A stretch of DNA of 64,000 nucleotides from Haliclona indistincta (Eukaryota > Porifera > Demospongiae > Haplosclerida > Chalinidae): NCBI GenBank assembly GCA_964017065.1, contig OZ024785.1, positions 62,001 to 126,000 of the forward strand, read 5' to 3'. Below are positions 1 to 11,675 of this stretch, in pieces. The notes beneath the pieces are model-generated. The model was not told the DNA's origin. It did no database searches and was given only the letters and a program-made list of their open reading frames with translations. Numbering within the stretch: the stretch's first letter is position 1; each line of letters begins with the position of its first letter. A program made the translations under genes and the position numbers.

Positions 1-402
1 GATCTCCAGTCCATATACCATCATATACAGACTATTTCCAGTTGAAACTTATCATAACCTATCAATCATAAACATAATTAGAAAGTTGATGTACAAACAC
101 ATACTCACTGGTGGAATCTTGTTAAAATTTCTCTGCAGTCTTCGCCTTCTCCTTCGTCGAAGACGCTACAAGGCAGAATTTGAAAGCTAAACCCATGCAT
201 GGCCCAGCTTACTACCTCATTCATAATTACAATAATTTTTGTATCAATTTTGTAAAAATTATTTTGTACTGGTATGCATGTTTATTTAGCCAGGAATTGG
301 TTGTACATGTGGCCAAAATTATTGGTTGGTATGCATAAGGCATGCCAATACTGCCATACATTACATGATGTATGCTGCATGCATGTATGGGTATACACAT
401 AC
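1..402. other. No gene recognised
   Basis: AT-rich sequence without an open frame or repeat that I can support. It may be intron of the minus-strand gene whose exon starts just to the right. Confidence 0.4.
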
Positions 403-1218
403 CTGTGGTAAGATCTGACCAAGCTGTTCAGTACCTTGTACCAGTGCTGGTGCTGGAGCTTGGCCTTGTACTGGACCTTGACCCTGTACTGGAGCTTGAC
501 CCTGTACTGGACCTTGTACTGGAGCTTGACCCTGTACTGGACCTTGTACTGGAGCTTGACCCTGTACTGGACCTTGTACTGGAGCTTGACCCTGTACTGG
601 ACCTTGTACTGGAGCTTGACCCTGTACTAGACCTTGTACTGGAGCTTGACCCTGTACTGGAGCTCGGCCCTGTACTGGAGCTTGGCCCTGACCCTGAGCC
701 CTCTGAATAGGTTGCTGACCCTGAGGCCTCTGAACAGGTAGCTGACCCTGAGGTCGCTGAGCGGGTGGCTGACCCTGAGGTCGCTGAGCGGGTGGCTGAC
801 CCTGAGGCCTCTGAGCGGGTAGCTGACTCTGAGGTCGCTGAAAAGGTTGCTGACCCTGAGCGGGTAGCTGACCCTGAAGTCGCAAATTAGGTTGCTGACC
901 CTTAGGTCGCTGAGCAGGTGGCTGACAATGAGGCCTCTGAGCGGGTGGCTGACCCTGAGGCCACTGAGCAGGTAGAAGCCGCTGAGTAGATTGCTGACCC
1001 TGAGGTCGCTGAGCAGGTGCCTGACTCTGTAACTGAGATGGTACTGATACTTGTAGGTGTTGGCCCTGTAGCTGCTGAGCTGGTGGCTGACTCGGCTGTA
1101 GATGTTGAGCAAGTGGTCGACCAGGCTGTATAAGCACTTGGCCCTGTAGCTGTTGCCGAGCAGGTGGTAGGCTTGGTAGCTGTTGCCCAGCAGGTTGTAG
1201 GCCCTGTTGCTGTTGACC
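403..1218 (-). CDS. Internal exon encoding a Gln/Pro-rich repetitive protein segment
   Basis: On the minus strand an open frame is bounded by a good acceptor (pyrimidine tract then CAG ending at 1219) and a donor CAG|GTATGTG at 403/402. The exon is exactly 816 nt, 272 codons, phase 0 at both ends, so it can be skipped without frame loss. It encodes imperfect repeats: LPAQRPQGQ-like units at first, then VQGQAPVQGP-like units toward the 3' end. No folded domain is visible. Such a segment may be a disordered linker or structural protein; I do not recognise the gene. The reading continues a little on both sides, but those codons look intronic. Confidence 0.5.
440..1200. repeat. Coding minisatellite
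   Basis: A 30-bp unit (plus strand GAGCTTGACCCTGTACTGGA plus ten bases) is repeated nearly perfectly from about 480 to 660. More diverged 24-bp-like units (CTGACCCTGAGGYCGCTGAG) follow to about 1050. The unit length is a multiple of three, so the minus-strand frame is kept. Homogeneity is highest at 480-660, suggesting recent expansion there. Confidence 0.8.
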
Positions 1219-2221
1219 CTGAACAGGCAGAAAAATGTTACTTATAAAATAATGTTCAAAACCATTCAAACCACATGACCAGAAAATTACAATCTATAAT
1301 TTTGGCATTGTGCCAGACCAAGGCATCAAGTTTCTCCTAATTATAACAGCCTAGTTACATGGATCACAATTGAGTTAGCCCATCAAACAGGCATAAAGAA
1401 CTTCAAATTAATACTCGTACAACATATCCACTCCATCGACCACGCATGCATTCCTTTTTCTTAGCTTCCTAACAGTCCGCTTGCTAAGCTTACATACGCT
1501 GCAATGCGCCTACACATTTCACGCACATCTTCCTAAACGTCTTACTTTGCTAAAAACAACTACAAGTATCAAAACCTACACTAATAATATCAAAGCCAAA
1601 TCAATTATTAGTACACTCATTATAATTATTGTCACGTAGAGTAAATAATTTTAAGGCACTTCAATGCCTGTCTCAGTAGCTTGCAGATAGAGCTGAGCAA
1701 TAGTATCAATATATGCTATGATCACAATATTAAATTACTATCACTATCACAATAGCACAAATCAAATTAATCTGTCACCACAAGCACATGGTCTTTATTA
1801 TGCATGCCCAGTACTAAAAATGTGGTACATATTTAAGTTGCAACTCTAGACTATAATTTACTAGTAGACAGTTCAGTTTTGATAGCGCTATGGCTTCTAC
1901 TTCTGAGTCACTGCCCAACATGGCCACAATGCCCAAAACAAACCTGTTGGGGGGGGGGCTTGGGGCTACCAGTGATGTCTGGAAGCATTTGATTTCTAGC
2001 TAGCTTTACTTGAATTCCCCAATGGAAATACTGAGCTATCACAATACCAGACTTATAGTGATATTTAAAACTATTGATTGTGATAGTGATCATAGGACTA
2101 CTATTGCCGCTCTACTTGCAGATTATACATGTATACCTACTAGCTTATTCTGAATAAACAGGCACATGGGTCTCAGTAGAGTCCTAACAGAAAAGCTCAC
2201 TCTAAATTAACGTACATACCG
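1219..2221. other. Non-coding stretch
   Basis: AT-rich sequence with a run of nine Gs near 1948 and no supportable exon. Confidence 0.4.
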
Positions 2222-2419
2222 TATAGCGGGAAATTTTCACGGGAAAAATTTTCGCGAACGCGCGAGATAGAGCATTTCACGAATAATATTTTCGCGAATC
2301 AGCGCTATTGCCCTATCTGTGTCAACAAAAAACAAGACATTCGCGGATAATATTTTCGCGAATAACCAGCAATTCGCGAAATTCGCGAAAATTTTCTCCC
2401 GCGAAAATTTCCCGCTATA
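2222..2419. mobile_element. MITE with TIR TAGCGGGAAATTTTC
   Basis: The ends are inverted copies (TAGCGGGAAATTTTC at the left, GAAAATTTCCCGCTA at the right), flanked by TA on both sides as in Tc1/mariner-type target duplication. The interior is rich in TTCGCGAA palindromes, so the whole 198 bp can fold. It has no coding capacity. Confidence 0.7.
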
Positions 2420-2984
2420 TACTGTGTGAGTTCTATTTAATGCCATCTGTATCCATAACACGCCTACATTGAGTGTGATTAATGAACTGAATGGTGTCAT
2501 TTCAATGAATATTAATGAGATATTTCAAACATTTCACACTCGTGCGCCTCTTCTTTCTACAAACCCTAGTTACGCCACTGCTTTAAGTGCTGATCATTTG
2601 ACTGTACAAGTTCTCATAAATATTGTGCTGGTAACTTACAAGAGGAATTTCCTCATCTTCACTTGAGAAATGATCAAAGCTCCCTATAAAAATTATTTAA
2701 AAATATGAACTCCCTGTAGTTAGCATTACAATACCACCATAATTATTGTAAACAAATGACGCAAGTGAACAGAGAGAAAATGTGTGCAGGGTGCATGGCC
2801 AGTTGTATGACGTTTAATGTATTATTACACAACCTCTAACATTGCCATTAATAATAAAAGTACATTTTTCATGCATATAAACTTCAACAATTAAGGCACC
2901 TAGGTTTTAGTTAAGTTTTTGAACAAGTGGGATGTTCTAAATAATGCCTACTTTGGACGAGGTATGTCCGCGCGAACACGTGCT
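2420..2984. other. Non-coding stretch
   Basis: AT-rich; no exon with supported splice sites was found. Confidence 0.35.
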
Positions 2985-3112
2985 ACAGCGGTTTTCACGC
3001 TTCTTGCAAAATTCAATTCGTAAACCGTGAACCGAACATTATCAGCAAATAATGTATGGTTCACGCTTCACGGTTTACGAATCGAATTTTGCAAGAAGCG
3101 TGAAAACCGCTG
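2985..3112. mobile_element. Foldback/MITE hairpin
   Basis: Two arms of about 50 bp are inverted copies: 2985-3034 (ACAGCGGTTTTCACGCTTCT...) and 3058-3112. The loop is about 25 bp. Short internal duplications of GTGAACCG occur near the apex. This is a small non-autonomous foldback element or a cruciform-prone sequence. Confidence 0.7.
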
Positions 3113-3301
3113 TAATAGCCCCTGTTTCCAATCCCAGGAGGGTAATATAGTATCTCTGGCTTGACCAGCTAGTATTCTTCAGGATCGGTCAAGAAACAGC
3201 GCACCAAGCATGCCTATCTATATTCAGTATTTAGGCTTCAAATGGGCCAACCGCCTTATGACTAATGCTGCAATATTTAGCACCAACATGATACAGCTCA
3301 C

Positions 3302-3388
3302 CGTCGTTGATTTGATCTTCGGCGGCCTCCGCAGCCTCTACCTGAAGTCGTCTCTCTGCCCTGGTCACCCTCTTTGTTCTTTTTGCCA
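3302..3388 (-). CDS. Candidate short exon, basic/acidic coil
   Basis: The minus strand has acceptor ...TTGATACAG|TGG at 3389/3388 and donor GACG|GTGAGC at 3302/3301. The frame between reads a charged helix-like peptide (contains RTKRVTRAERRLQVEAAEAA). It could belong to the same minus-strand gene as the Q/P-rich exon, but nothing proves this. Weak call based only on splice sites and an open frame. Confidence 0.25.
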
Positions 3389-3466
3389 CTGTATCAATAG
3401 ATCATACCATAATTTTACAGTAATTCTAAAACAACTCACTTTGTCACTTGCAAGCTACGGTTACGA

Positions 3467-3611
3467 CACGTGTGAATATGGTCTTCTTCACAAGCTTCAA
3501 TGCCACGACGACACGACGACACTTGTGTGGACTAACAACACGTGCACGTGTCAATATGGTCTTCTTCACAAGCTTCAATGCCACGACGACACGACGCCGA
3601 CTATTAACAAC
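3467..3611. repeat. Tandem duplication, two copies of about 70 bp
   Basis: The segment beginning CACGTGTGAATATGGTCTTC is repeated about 78 bp later with few changes. Both copies contain a short GACGACACGACG subrepeat and CACGTG E-box-like palindromes. Confidence 0.75.
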
Positions 3612-3701
3612 ACGTGCGTGTGTGGACAAATTATTATATCAGTCTCCGATTATGTCCGTACAATTACCAACCTTCGAACACGTGCGTGGAAGATCTCTAG
3701 T

Positions 3702-3769
3702 CTAGTCAGGCGTGGCCCGACCCATCGCGCCTACGGATGACGCGATGGGCCGGGCTGACGCCTGACTAG
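3702..3769. repeat. Short hairpin, TIR CTAGTCAGGCG
   Basis: CTAGTCAGGCGTGGCCCGAC at the left is mirrored by the right arm ending CGCCTGACTAG; the centre pairs CCCATCGCG with CGCGATGGG. It may be a tiny foldback element. Confidence 0.6.
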
Positions 3770-4987
3770 GTGATCTCGAGATTGCAAGAACATAATGGGA
3801 AATGCAGAAATGCACCGTGCTCTTGAAGATCGATGGTTATGGTCAGGAGTATTCTACCCTTGATATGATGCACTACTCTGCTCTTATCAAAATAATCATG
3901 CCAGAATACAATCAGCACATCCGAATTTTTAATTATGGCTATGCACCAAGACACAGAAAAAGTATCCTCAGACACATTTATTGACTTGCTTTACTGGTTT
4001 GCAGAGAAAGCACAAAAGTTTAACAAAAGAAAAAAATTATGACTCAAATGCATTATGAAAATAACAATTGTGTTTTTGCTCATTATACATAATTATGTAG
4101 GTAGACTATAAGGATGATGAACGAGAACCTGACGGCAAACAACATGCATAGATCAATGTAAGATGCTTAAAACAGCTGTCACAGCTTTGCCCATGCCACC
4201 AGTTGTAGGAGCATATGTACTTTGTCAAGTTTATGGATTGATTTTTTGTCCTAGAAAGAAGAAAGGATAATGATCTAAATAGATTGTACAATGTCTATAA
4301 TCGGCATGGTTTCATGAAACAGGCAGGCCCATTGAATCTTAATGTACAATATTGCTAGTAGGGTCGCTATAGACAATATTATTATGACTCTGCATAGCAT
4401 TGTTTACAGAGCACATTCACTCTAAACCACAGATTTATGAGATGATAGAATGTAACAGCCTTGAAACAAATGGCACACTGAATGCTACAAACAAATGCAT
4501 CGATGGTATACTATCTTATAGGAACCATTACAGGTCTTTTAAGCTACAACATTGTCTTCGCTCCCAGTTGCATAATAATTTATTGTGCCAAAAGTGATTC
4601 CCGTGAAGTGACTACAAACAGCTAAATTTTGTTCAACAGTGCATGCATGCGATTAACTACTACACTACTATTATACTGCAGGCATTGGTTGACACGTACA
4701 AACAACCCTAAGAAACTCTCGTAAGTGAACTATAATAATAGGTAATAGGTTACATAAGTCTTGACTTAAAATAATCTTCTAGGTAATAATACTAATGATT
4801 TTGATGAACCAATAGCTTCTTAGCGTAAATTGAAATTTTTTAAATAAAATTTATTTGCGCCTAGCCAGTGGGGCAATGCAGCTTAAGTGGTGGGATTTAT
4901 TACTTCTGTGTAGTTTAAACTTTTATTATTTTACATAAAATAATAATTAAAACAATTCGTCAATAAATTTAAGAAAAAAGGACACAA
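3770..4987. other. Non-coding stretch
   Basis: AT-rich; short open frames only, none with convincing splice context. Confidence 0.35.
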
Positions 4988-5416
4988 ACAAGAAAGAAAA
5001 AAGATTTCGTACGAAATCAAAAGGATGTAGGGATGGAGATGCAATAAAGAAATCTACCACTGGTCCACAATGTAAACTAACAAGGAACAAACATGGAATG
5101 GTAACATGATTGACTTGCTAACAGACCATAGATCCCTACATCAGTGGCTGTACACAAGATGAATATTTTGCCACAAGCTGAATTCTGGCAAATCAATGCA
5201 CGTCTGCTGCCAGGTCAATGGCAACTAGCTGAACTAGCTATAGTCTGCCACAGCAGCCACTGATGTAGGGATCTATGGTCTGTTAGCAAGTCAATCATGT
5301 TACCATTCCATGTTTGTTCCTTGTTAGTTTACATTGTGGACCAGTGGTAGATTTCTTTATTGCATCTCCATCCCTACATCCTTTTGATTTCGTACGAAAT
5401 CTTTTTTCTTTCTTGT
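4988..5416. mobile_element. Long-arm foldback element
   Basis: Arms of about 165 bp (4988-5151 and 5254-5416) are nearly perfect inverted copies around a loop of about 100 bp. The outer ends read ACAAGAAAGAAAAAAGATTT and its complement. Both arms contain TTTCGTACGAAA palindromes. There is no coding capacity. Near-identity of the arms implies recent formation or frequent arm conversion. Confidence 0.8.
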
Positions 5417-5499
5417 AAAATATTGACACATACTGCATACTAATGTACAGCTGTATCACAAACTGTTGAAATATGAACCAACACAAATGACACTAAACA

Positions 5500-5789
5500 C
5501 AAAGTATCGTGAACTGCCGAAAGATGAATCATCTTGACAGTGTGCTGACGAAAGATGAATCATCTTGACAGCACAAAGTATCGTGAACTGCCGAAAGATG
5601 AATCATCTTGACAGTGTGCTGACGAAAGATGAATCATCTTGACAGCACATATGAACCAACACAAGTGACACTAAACACAAAGTATCGTGAACTGCCGAAA
5701 GACGAATCATCTTGACAGTGTGCTGACGAAAGATGAATCATCTTGACAGCACATATGAACCAACACAAGTGACACTAAACACAAAGTAT
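5500..5789. repeat. Complex satellite with GATGAATCATC motifs
   Basis: A unit containing AACACAAAGTATCGTGAACT, then GAAAGATGAATCATCTTGAC twice, is repeated about three times, with a higher-order spacer ATGAACCAACACAAGTGACA. TGAATCA is an AP-1-like core and appears about six times. The array directly abuts the LTR at 5790. Confidence 0.75.
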
Positions 5790-5928
5790 TGTAACGAAAT
5801 ATTCTTTTCGAAAATATACACAGAGAGAGAGAGCAACCAGTGCCAGCACGAGGTCATATATCTAATATTTTATAACATACAATAGTTATCATAGTTGATA
5901 GTTATTAACAGTTCAGTCTGACGTTACA
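5790..5928 (-). mobile_element. LTR of a Ty3/gypsy element (3' LTR, 139 bp)
   Basis: The segment starts TGTAACGA and ends CGTTACA, so it has TG...CA ends with short inverted termini. On the minus strand it is preceded by a polypurine tract (GGAGGGGGAGAG) right after the pol remnant. The partner 5' LTR is not in the window, so the element is truncated. Confidence 0.65.
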
Positions 5929-5939
5929 CTCTCCCCCTC

Positions 5940-6430
5940 CTAGCTCTGTCCATAACGGTTAACTGGTTTGCGATTCCTAGTTCCCCGTCTCAGTCCTTTA
6001 TTGGGGTCATCAACTGGAGATTTAGTAGTGGGCATATCTGATGCATGAACAGCAGTAGGAGATGATGATTGTGAAGATGAAACAGAAGCTGTTGGTGTCA
6101 TTGCTGGGGATGTGGTGGTAGCATCTGTTGTTCTCGATTTCTGTAATTGTGAAGATGATTGTGAAGATGAAACAGAAGCTGTTGTTGTCATTGCTGGGGA
6201 TGTGGTGGTAGCATCTGTTGTTCTCGATTTCTGTACATCTGCAGGGACCTTGTACCAATTAGGTACATTCTTCCCATTGTATCGCCAGAGCCTATTTCGA
6301 TGTACCACCTTTGGTTTAGTATGTGGTCCCAGGCGAATGCGATACACTAAATCATTGATTTTCTTGGTAATCACATATGGTCCCTGCCATGAATGTCCCA
6401 GCTTTGGCGACAACCCTTTCTTACGCTGAG
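5940..6430 (-). pseudogene. Ty3/gypsy integrase C-terminal end
   Basis: The minus-strand frame encodes the end of a gypsy Pol: an SH3-like/GPY-type module (LGHSWQGPYVITKKINDLVY, then KVVHRNRLWRY) followed by a Ser/Thr-rich tail. An internal duplication of about 90 bp encodes SRTTDATTTSPAM twice. The catalytic integrase, RNase H and RT are missing upstream, where a different retroelement follows at 6476. The stop at 5940 lies 11 bases before the LTR. This is therefore the 3' terminus of a truncated copy. Confidence 0.75.
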
Positions 6431-6475
6431 GGTTGTACAGCCAGACAATAAAAATAATGATTGTCTATTCAGAGT

Positions 6476-6940
6476 TCAGATCATAGGTACACAGCTCTCG
6501 CTGATTGCAACATTCATGTGAACATCAGAAGTTGGATGATGGAAGGAGGAGCGTGAACCCCACTGACACATGACTGCAGATCTTACAAGAGAGAACCCAA
6601 TAGAGCAACGGAGCCAAGAAATAGTTTTGCTGTAGGTTTGGTGACGCTTTTCTGCCAGTAGGGAGGCAAGTCTCTTGTACATGATGGTGGCGGCAGGAGC
6701 CATGCCACCTGTTGCGGAGAAAACAAGTGGTGTAAAAGAGCCCATTTCAATCTCGCGAACACATTCGTATGCACGTCTTTTGAGGCCTTCATGCTGTCTG
6801 TATGTTGAAGTGAGGGATGACCTCCAATTGCTTGGTGCGAGGGGGTTAAAAACCCTTACATCAAAAATGCACTCTGATGCCTGTCACCCCAGAATCCTTG
6901 TGCACGAACATCTAACCAAGCACCACGCACTAGATAGCTG
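6476..6940 (-). pseudogene. C-terminal tail of a reverse-transcriptase retroelement family
   Basis: The minus strand reads VRAQGFWGDRHQ, then after a one-base slip in an A/T run near 6867-6871, FDVRVFNPLAPSNWR, and ends FTPLVFSATGG...RSAVMCQWGSRSSFHHP before a stop at 6476. I recall this tail from repetitive RT proteins of corals and sponges that also carry TTQGDPLAM and YADDA motifs. Both of those motifs occur elsewhere here (39.8 kb and 36.6 kb). The clade is unassigned. The frameshift and the absence of an RT domain mark it as a dead fragment. Confidence 0.6.
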
Positions 6941-6944
6941 TATG

Positions 6945-8309
6945 CACGAGCTGCATTTTGTATTCTAATCATCTAATACAATTTGTTACACTCCTTTGTG
7001 CTAGAGTTTGAAGCAACCTACCTCGGGTAGTATGCAGCGTGAGCATATCTTTTTCCACTCTTGCGATGACAGTGGTGTAAAACTGACTTTAAAATCAAGT
7101 CACGCGATCTCCCAGAGTGTCACCTTGATGAGAAGAATTTTTCAACCTTCTTGCATGAACATTGCTTCCCACCAAATTCTTTCTCTCAGTTGCATGTCGA
7201 TTACGCTGGTTGGGTTAGCAGACTTTGCTGGTTTAGCTAGTTCAATAGTTGACACGCAAGTAGCAGACCACTGAAAATGTCACTGTTAAAGTTTTCAAAG
7301 CATTCTAAAAGCACCTGACAATCATGTGTACTACTTGTTTGTGTGCACTACACATTATATAAGCCAACACTGGTTGGGCTGCTGAGAACCCCTTAGCAAT
7401 TTTTGTATCAGGAAATATGTCACGAAACAGGTGGGGACAAATGATCTATAGTTGCCAAGGGGAGGTTATGGTGCGCTAGTACTATGGCCATTTTGACCTC
7501 AGCTCTCTTTATCTATACGTAGTGGTAAAGTACATAATTCAAGATCATGCCACAGTGTCTACTGTCTCATCATTAATCATACCAGGGTATCAAATTGAGT
7601 TCCAATAGGTACAGAACCTGATTGTTGCTCCCTGCAGTGCTTTAGCCTGATGGTCTCCGCTCTTTTCATGCTTTCTCACATCTGCCTTTCTTTGATGCTG
7701 ACTGCTGATGTCCTTGCAGCAAAATCCGACACAAAATTTGTAATCGCTTGTTGCACTGCGAGAAACGAACGGGAATTACTCTTCCCATTTTCTGTTGATA
7801 TTTATAATAATTTTTGGTAGTAACATTATAATTAGGAATGGTCTTTCAGGGAGGAAAGCAATCCTCCCTGTTCCTTTTTTCAGTTGGCATACGTTGTGTC
7901 TTCTTTCTTTTCTGTTCCAAACAGTTACTATATGAAAAAATGTGAGGATTTTGTGACTGTTAGTAAATCAAAGTACACAATGATGTTTTTGAAATTTTCC
8001 TATACTATCTGAATAAATTGTCAATGTTCAAAGCATGCAAATGATAAAAATTTTGTCCTGCTAGTGACATTTATTTTTATTGCTGCAGTGTTGTAACAAG
8101 GGACATGAGGACATTCCTAGTCCATTCCCCATTCATAGAATTGCAGACTCATATGTACGCTACTTTAGCTAAAATGACTAGGTCTGCCATTTTCAACAAA
8201 TCTTAGCCATCTCGATGTTCTAGCCATCTAGGATTGATTAGGTGAGCTTAAAAATATCCTTATATAGCGAGAGTGAAGGACTATTCTAAGCATACTAACT
8301 GTGTGAATC
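6945..8309. other. No supported gene
   Basis: Open frames here are short and lack recognisable motifs. An 88-codon plus-strand frame at 7008-7274 has no known motif and no splice support. Confidence 0.35.
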
Positions 8310-8436
8310 TTAGCGTTGTCCCCTGATGAGTGAAACGATGGCTACCAAGCACAGTAGTGCGAGAAGGCTAATAGCTGCGGTACATAGATATTTTTGCTCC
8401 ATGGCATGATTTAAAGAATAATATCCGGACTTCAGC
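8310..8436 (-). CDS. Candidate last exon with C-terminal transmembrane helix
   Basis: The minus-strand acceptor ...GCATAG|GCTG at 8437/8436 opens a frame that ends at a TAA at 8310. The peptide finishes with one strong hydrophobic helix (TAAISLLALLCLVAIVSLI) and a very short basic tail RGQR, typical of a tail-anchored or type I membrane protein end. Minus-strand exons further right (9024-9235) may belong to the same gene, but I cannot join them. Confidence 0.35.
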
Positions 8437-9023
8437 CTATGCATGCAAGTCACATGGAACCAATAATGTTGGCTGGTAGGTGAAATTGCCACATTTGGAG
8501 CCACCAATTGGAGCATATCTAAAAATAGGATCTCTCCTCCAATAGGATGGAACAACAGTACACACACTGCTGGTTTACTTTGAATAGTTCAGTGAAGTTG
8601 TACATGCTTACAGTAATGCACCAGTGACTGCTGTTCACATTGGCAGCTGCCAACAGCATGTCACTCTCATCCATCAGTTCTTGTTAATATAGAGCACATA
8701 TCATATGTTCAGTATGCATGATGTACAACTTACACTTGCAAATTCTGGCTTCTCTTAACAACTGAGGCAACATGCAACAGTACACAAAAATGGGAGTTAT
8801 AAAAAGAACTCTTAGAATGCAGTGGTACAGTAAAAAATACATTATCAGTACAACTGCCAAAATTAACATTAATAACTCCATGAGCACACTGATGAGCTAT
8901 ACAGGTATAACGAGATAATGGTTCTGTACACTGAGAAGATACAATAAATACTGATGAACCAAACCAATTTCAATTACAATGCTTCTTATTCCACCTTACA
9001 AATGTGAACACATAATTACTTAC
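8437..9023. other. Probable intron or intergenic DNA
   Basis: Contains a hydrophobic minus-strand frame (8684-8887) that may be spurious; no clear splice pair was found. Confidence 0.3.
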
Positions 9024-9235
9024 ATTTCGATCAGTGCTATGAATATTTGACCCAAAGACCTCTCCAGTCACACAAACTCTGCTGTACCTTCTACATAACT
9101 GGCACCTTCTGTCCCCGCTCCCACTGACTCTCCTATGCCCGAAAAGACTTGGACTATTATGACTCGATCCAAGACCGGAACAGACATTCAACTCCCGAAT
9201 CGGTTCCGTGAGGACTGTTGTGACTGTTATCTTGA
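9024..9235 (-). CDS. Candidate exon, Cys-containing
   Basis: A long open minus-strand frame ends at a consensus-like donor AAAT|GTAAGTAA at 9024/9023. It reads VKITVTTVLTEPIRELNVCS and then a Gly/Ser/Arg/Cys stretch with CQLCRRYSRVC. The 5' end is not defined. It may be an extracellular exon of the membrane-protein gene ending at 8310. No family is recognised. Confidence 0.3.
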
Positions 9236-9469
9236 CTGAACTCGTGGGCCAGATGTGGGATTAGTTTATTGTTGAGTTGTGCATACCACATGATCACTTA
9301 TGAATATCATTATTACCATTAGCACCAGTATATTATAATCACCATGTGCTAGTTGAATAATAGGTTCTATTCAGTTGGTCATAACACTGCAGTCTCGTCC
9401 GCATTCTCGGCTAACACTACACAATTTTCATCTTTAAATTCATTGAAATTTGATAACCATTAGGGGTCT

Positions 9470-10620
9470 TTACTACGTAGGAGTGTGGTTCCTCCGACTT
9501 GGCGATCACCTTGCCTGGAACAGGTGTGTCTCCACTCTTGACCCATACTGATGTGTCATCTGGTAGAGATGGTAGTTCCTTGACTCGGTGACGAATATCA
9601 TAGGAGTCCTCTTCATGAACAGTTCTTCATCTTTGCGGACTTTAGGAAGATACGACCAATTAGGGACTAAGTGATCGTTGATCTGTGGTAAGGGAGTCCT
9701 CACGTTTCTCCCCACGGATAGCTCGGCTGGACTGTGTCCACACCAGGGAAGAGGAGTAGAGCGATATGTCAGGAGTGCCAGGTCGTGTCCATCAGACTGG
9801 GAGAAGAGCTGTTTAACAGTTTTGACCATTCGCTCGATGAATCCATTACTTTGTGGATAACGGGGACTGCTGGTCACTAGTTGGAATCGATATTTTTTGC
9901 AAAGTCATTCATCTCCTCTGAGGAATACTGCGGACCGTTGTCAGAGTGAAAGACTTGCCGTGAGAAGATAGATTTGAGGTGAGCAATGATGACAGAGGAG
10001 GAAGTGCTTCGAGAGAGTTTCACAACTTCAGGGAAACGAGACAGATTGTCTACCACTAGAATATAAATTATACCATTAAGTTCGAATAAATCGGAACTTA
10101 CCACTTGTCATGGGTACTCAGGTGTTGGCGAAGAGATAAGTGGCTCTTTCCTTGGAGTAGCTACCTTCGCACGTTCCGCACACTTCTCATCAACCCTCTG
10201 AGCGATTTCTGTTGATGATCCTGGTCACCAGACAGAGTTCTTCATTCGAAGACGACATCGCACGATCCCTTGATGAATCTTATCCAATGTTTCCTTTCTC
10301 ACAGAATGGGGAACAACAATTTGAAATCCGTAGAGTAACAGATTGCTGCCAACAAAGAGGTGACCTCTCTTGTGCCAATATGGGATAACTGCTCTGTCCA
10401 CATCACTCTTCTTTTCTGGCCATCCAGTCAGGCAGTACCGTCTCACTTGCTAACAGACTGGGTCCAGCTGCTGAGCAATCCAGTAGGCTTCTGGACGAAA
10501 TACTGCAGCTGGTGTCTGGGGATCCCCTCAACTGAGGACCTCTGGACCATGCTGGCAAAGCAGTACACCATGTAGTCCAATTCAAGACCAGGCTATTCAA
10601 GTCTGCAGGTCGCACTCTGG
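9470..10620 (-). pseudogene. Decayed Ty3/gypsy pol (integrase region)
   Basis: Read from right to left on the minus strand: a pre-integrase segment (YCLTGWPEKKSDVDR, then IVVPHSVRKETLDKIHQG), a degenerate zinc-binding region, the integrase core N half (SSDLFELNG, VDNLSRFPEV, HSDNGPQYSSEE) and the C half (SSPRYPQSNGFIERMVKTVK). The pieces sit in different frames, with a stop replacing a Trp near 10104 and a frame change near 9877. RT and RNase H are absent. It belongs to a different gypsy lineage from the copy at 13.6-18.0 kb. Confidence 0.75.
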
Positions 10621-11675
10621 GGCGCTAATCTGGCAGTCACATTTTAGCTTCTAATCTTTTCAACAGCGATATAGTTCCTGGACAAATTCAGAGCATCTTC
10701 AGCCATTGCTTCATCCTGGAGGGAGTAAAATATAGCAACATATTTTGTGAAGTATCCTGGTATGGTCAAAATAATCAGAGATATCAGTTTGGAAATGCCC
10801 TTCAAGTTTTTTCGAACACATTCCATAACACAAATTTCCTACCACTGCCACGAATTTTTTTCGAAATTTGCTCCAGCATTTGGAAGTCTGCATGATACTA
10901 ACGAACAAGTTTTGTTTGTATGTCCATTGTCACGAAAATTTGTTCTACAATTGATTTTAGTATGTTGTCGTGTACGGAATCAATATAAAATCAATGTTTA
11001 ATTGTAAAGTTAATTAAAATTATTCAGTTAATTATTATTGATATAAGAGAAGTCTTTTGCATGCACAATTGAAAAGTTTTCTAGTTCAGCTTGAGCCTCA
11101 CGTGTCCAGGTTTGTAGAATTTTTTTTGCTTTCTACGTGACCAACACAGATATGCAGTACGGTCTCACCAGTATCATAAAAAAAGAAATATATCTTACCT
11201 CTACAGAGTTCTTTTCTAATATGAATGTCTCTCCAGCATGTCTAATCAAAACCTGCTATGACCCACGCTGCTCTGACACGTGCAGCACATCACAATGGCG
11301 CCTGTTATTAGTAAAGCAATTCCCCATTATACGACCAGACGGTTGTCAAGATCACTGGCGTTGTAACGACGACTGTATTAGTTGCGGTCTCAAACTGCTG
11401 GGACGCGAATCTTTACTTGACATGATACGGAGAAGAACAGCTTACCATGCACGTGCTCCACTCACCTGGTTTATGGAGAACATAACGCTGCATTATCATG
11501 CGGATATACTGGGATAGTATACGCAACACCGAATAAAGGTGCAAGCTTAAATTTCGTTCAAAGTATCAGCAACTTTGCCTTAACTTATATTAGCGTATAC
11601 ATGTACTTGGTCATTCATGTTTAAACAAATTTCAGCTTTGTTAAGTATGGCGGAAACCAACAATGTTTTCCCAGT
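10621..11675. other. Mostly non-coding; one Cys-rich plus-strand frame
   Basis: A plus-strand frame at 11137-11517 encodes a peptide with clustered cysteines (CYDPRCSDTCSTS, then CQDHWRCNDDCISC). It could be an exon of the plus-strand membrane gene that continues at 12009, but I found no clean donor, so I do not call it as a gene. Confidence 0.25.

Noticed and set aside
3210..3740. 176-codon plus-strand frame
   Set aside because: It spans a tandem duplication and a hairpin, has no motif, and splice signals on the minus strand fit better locally.
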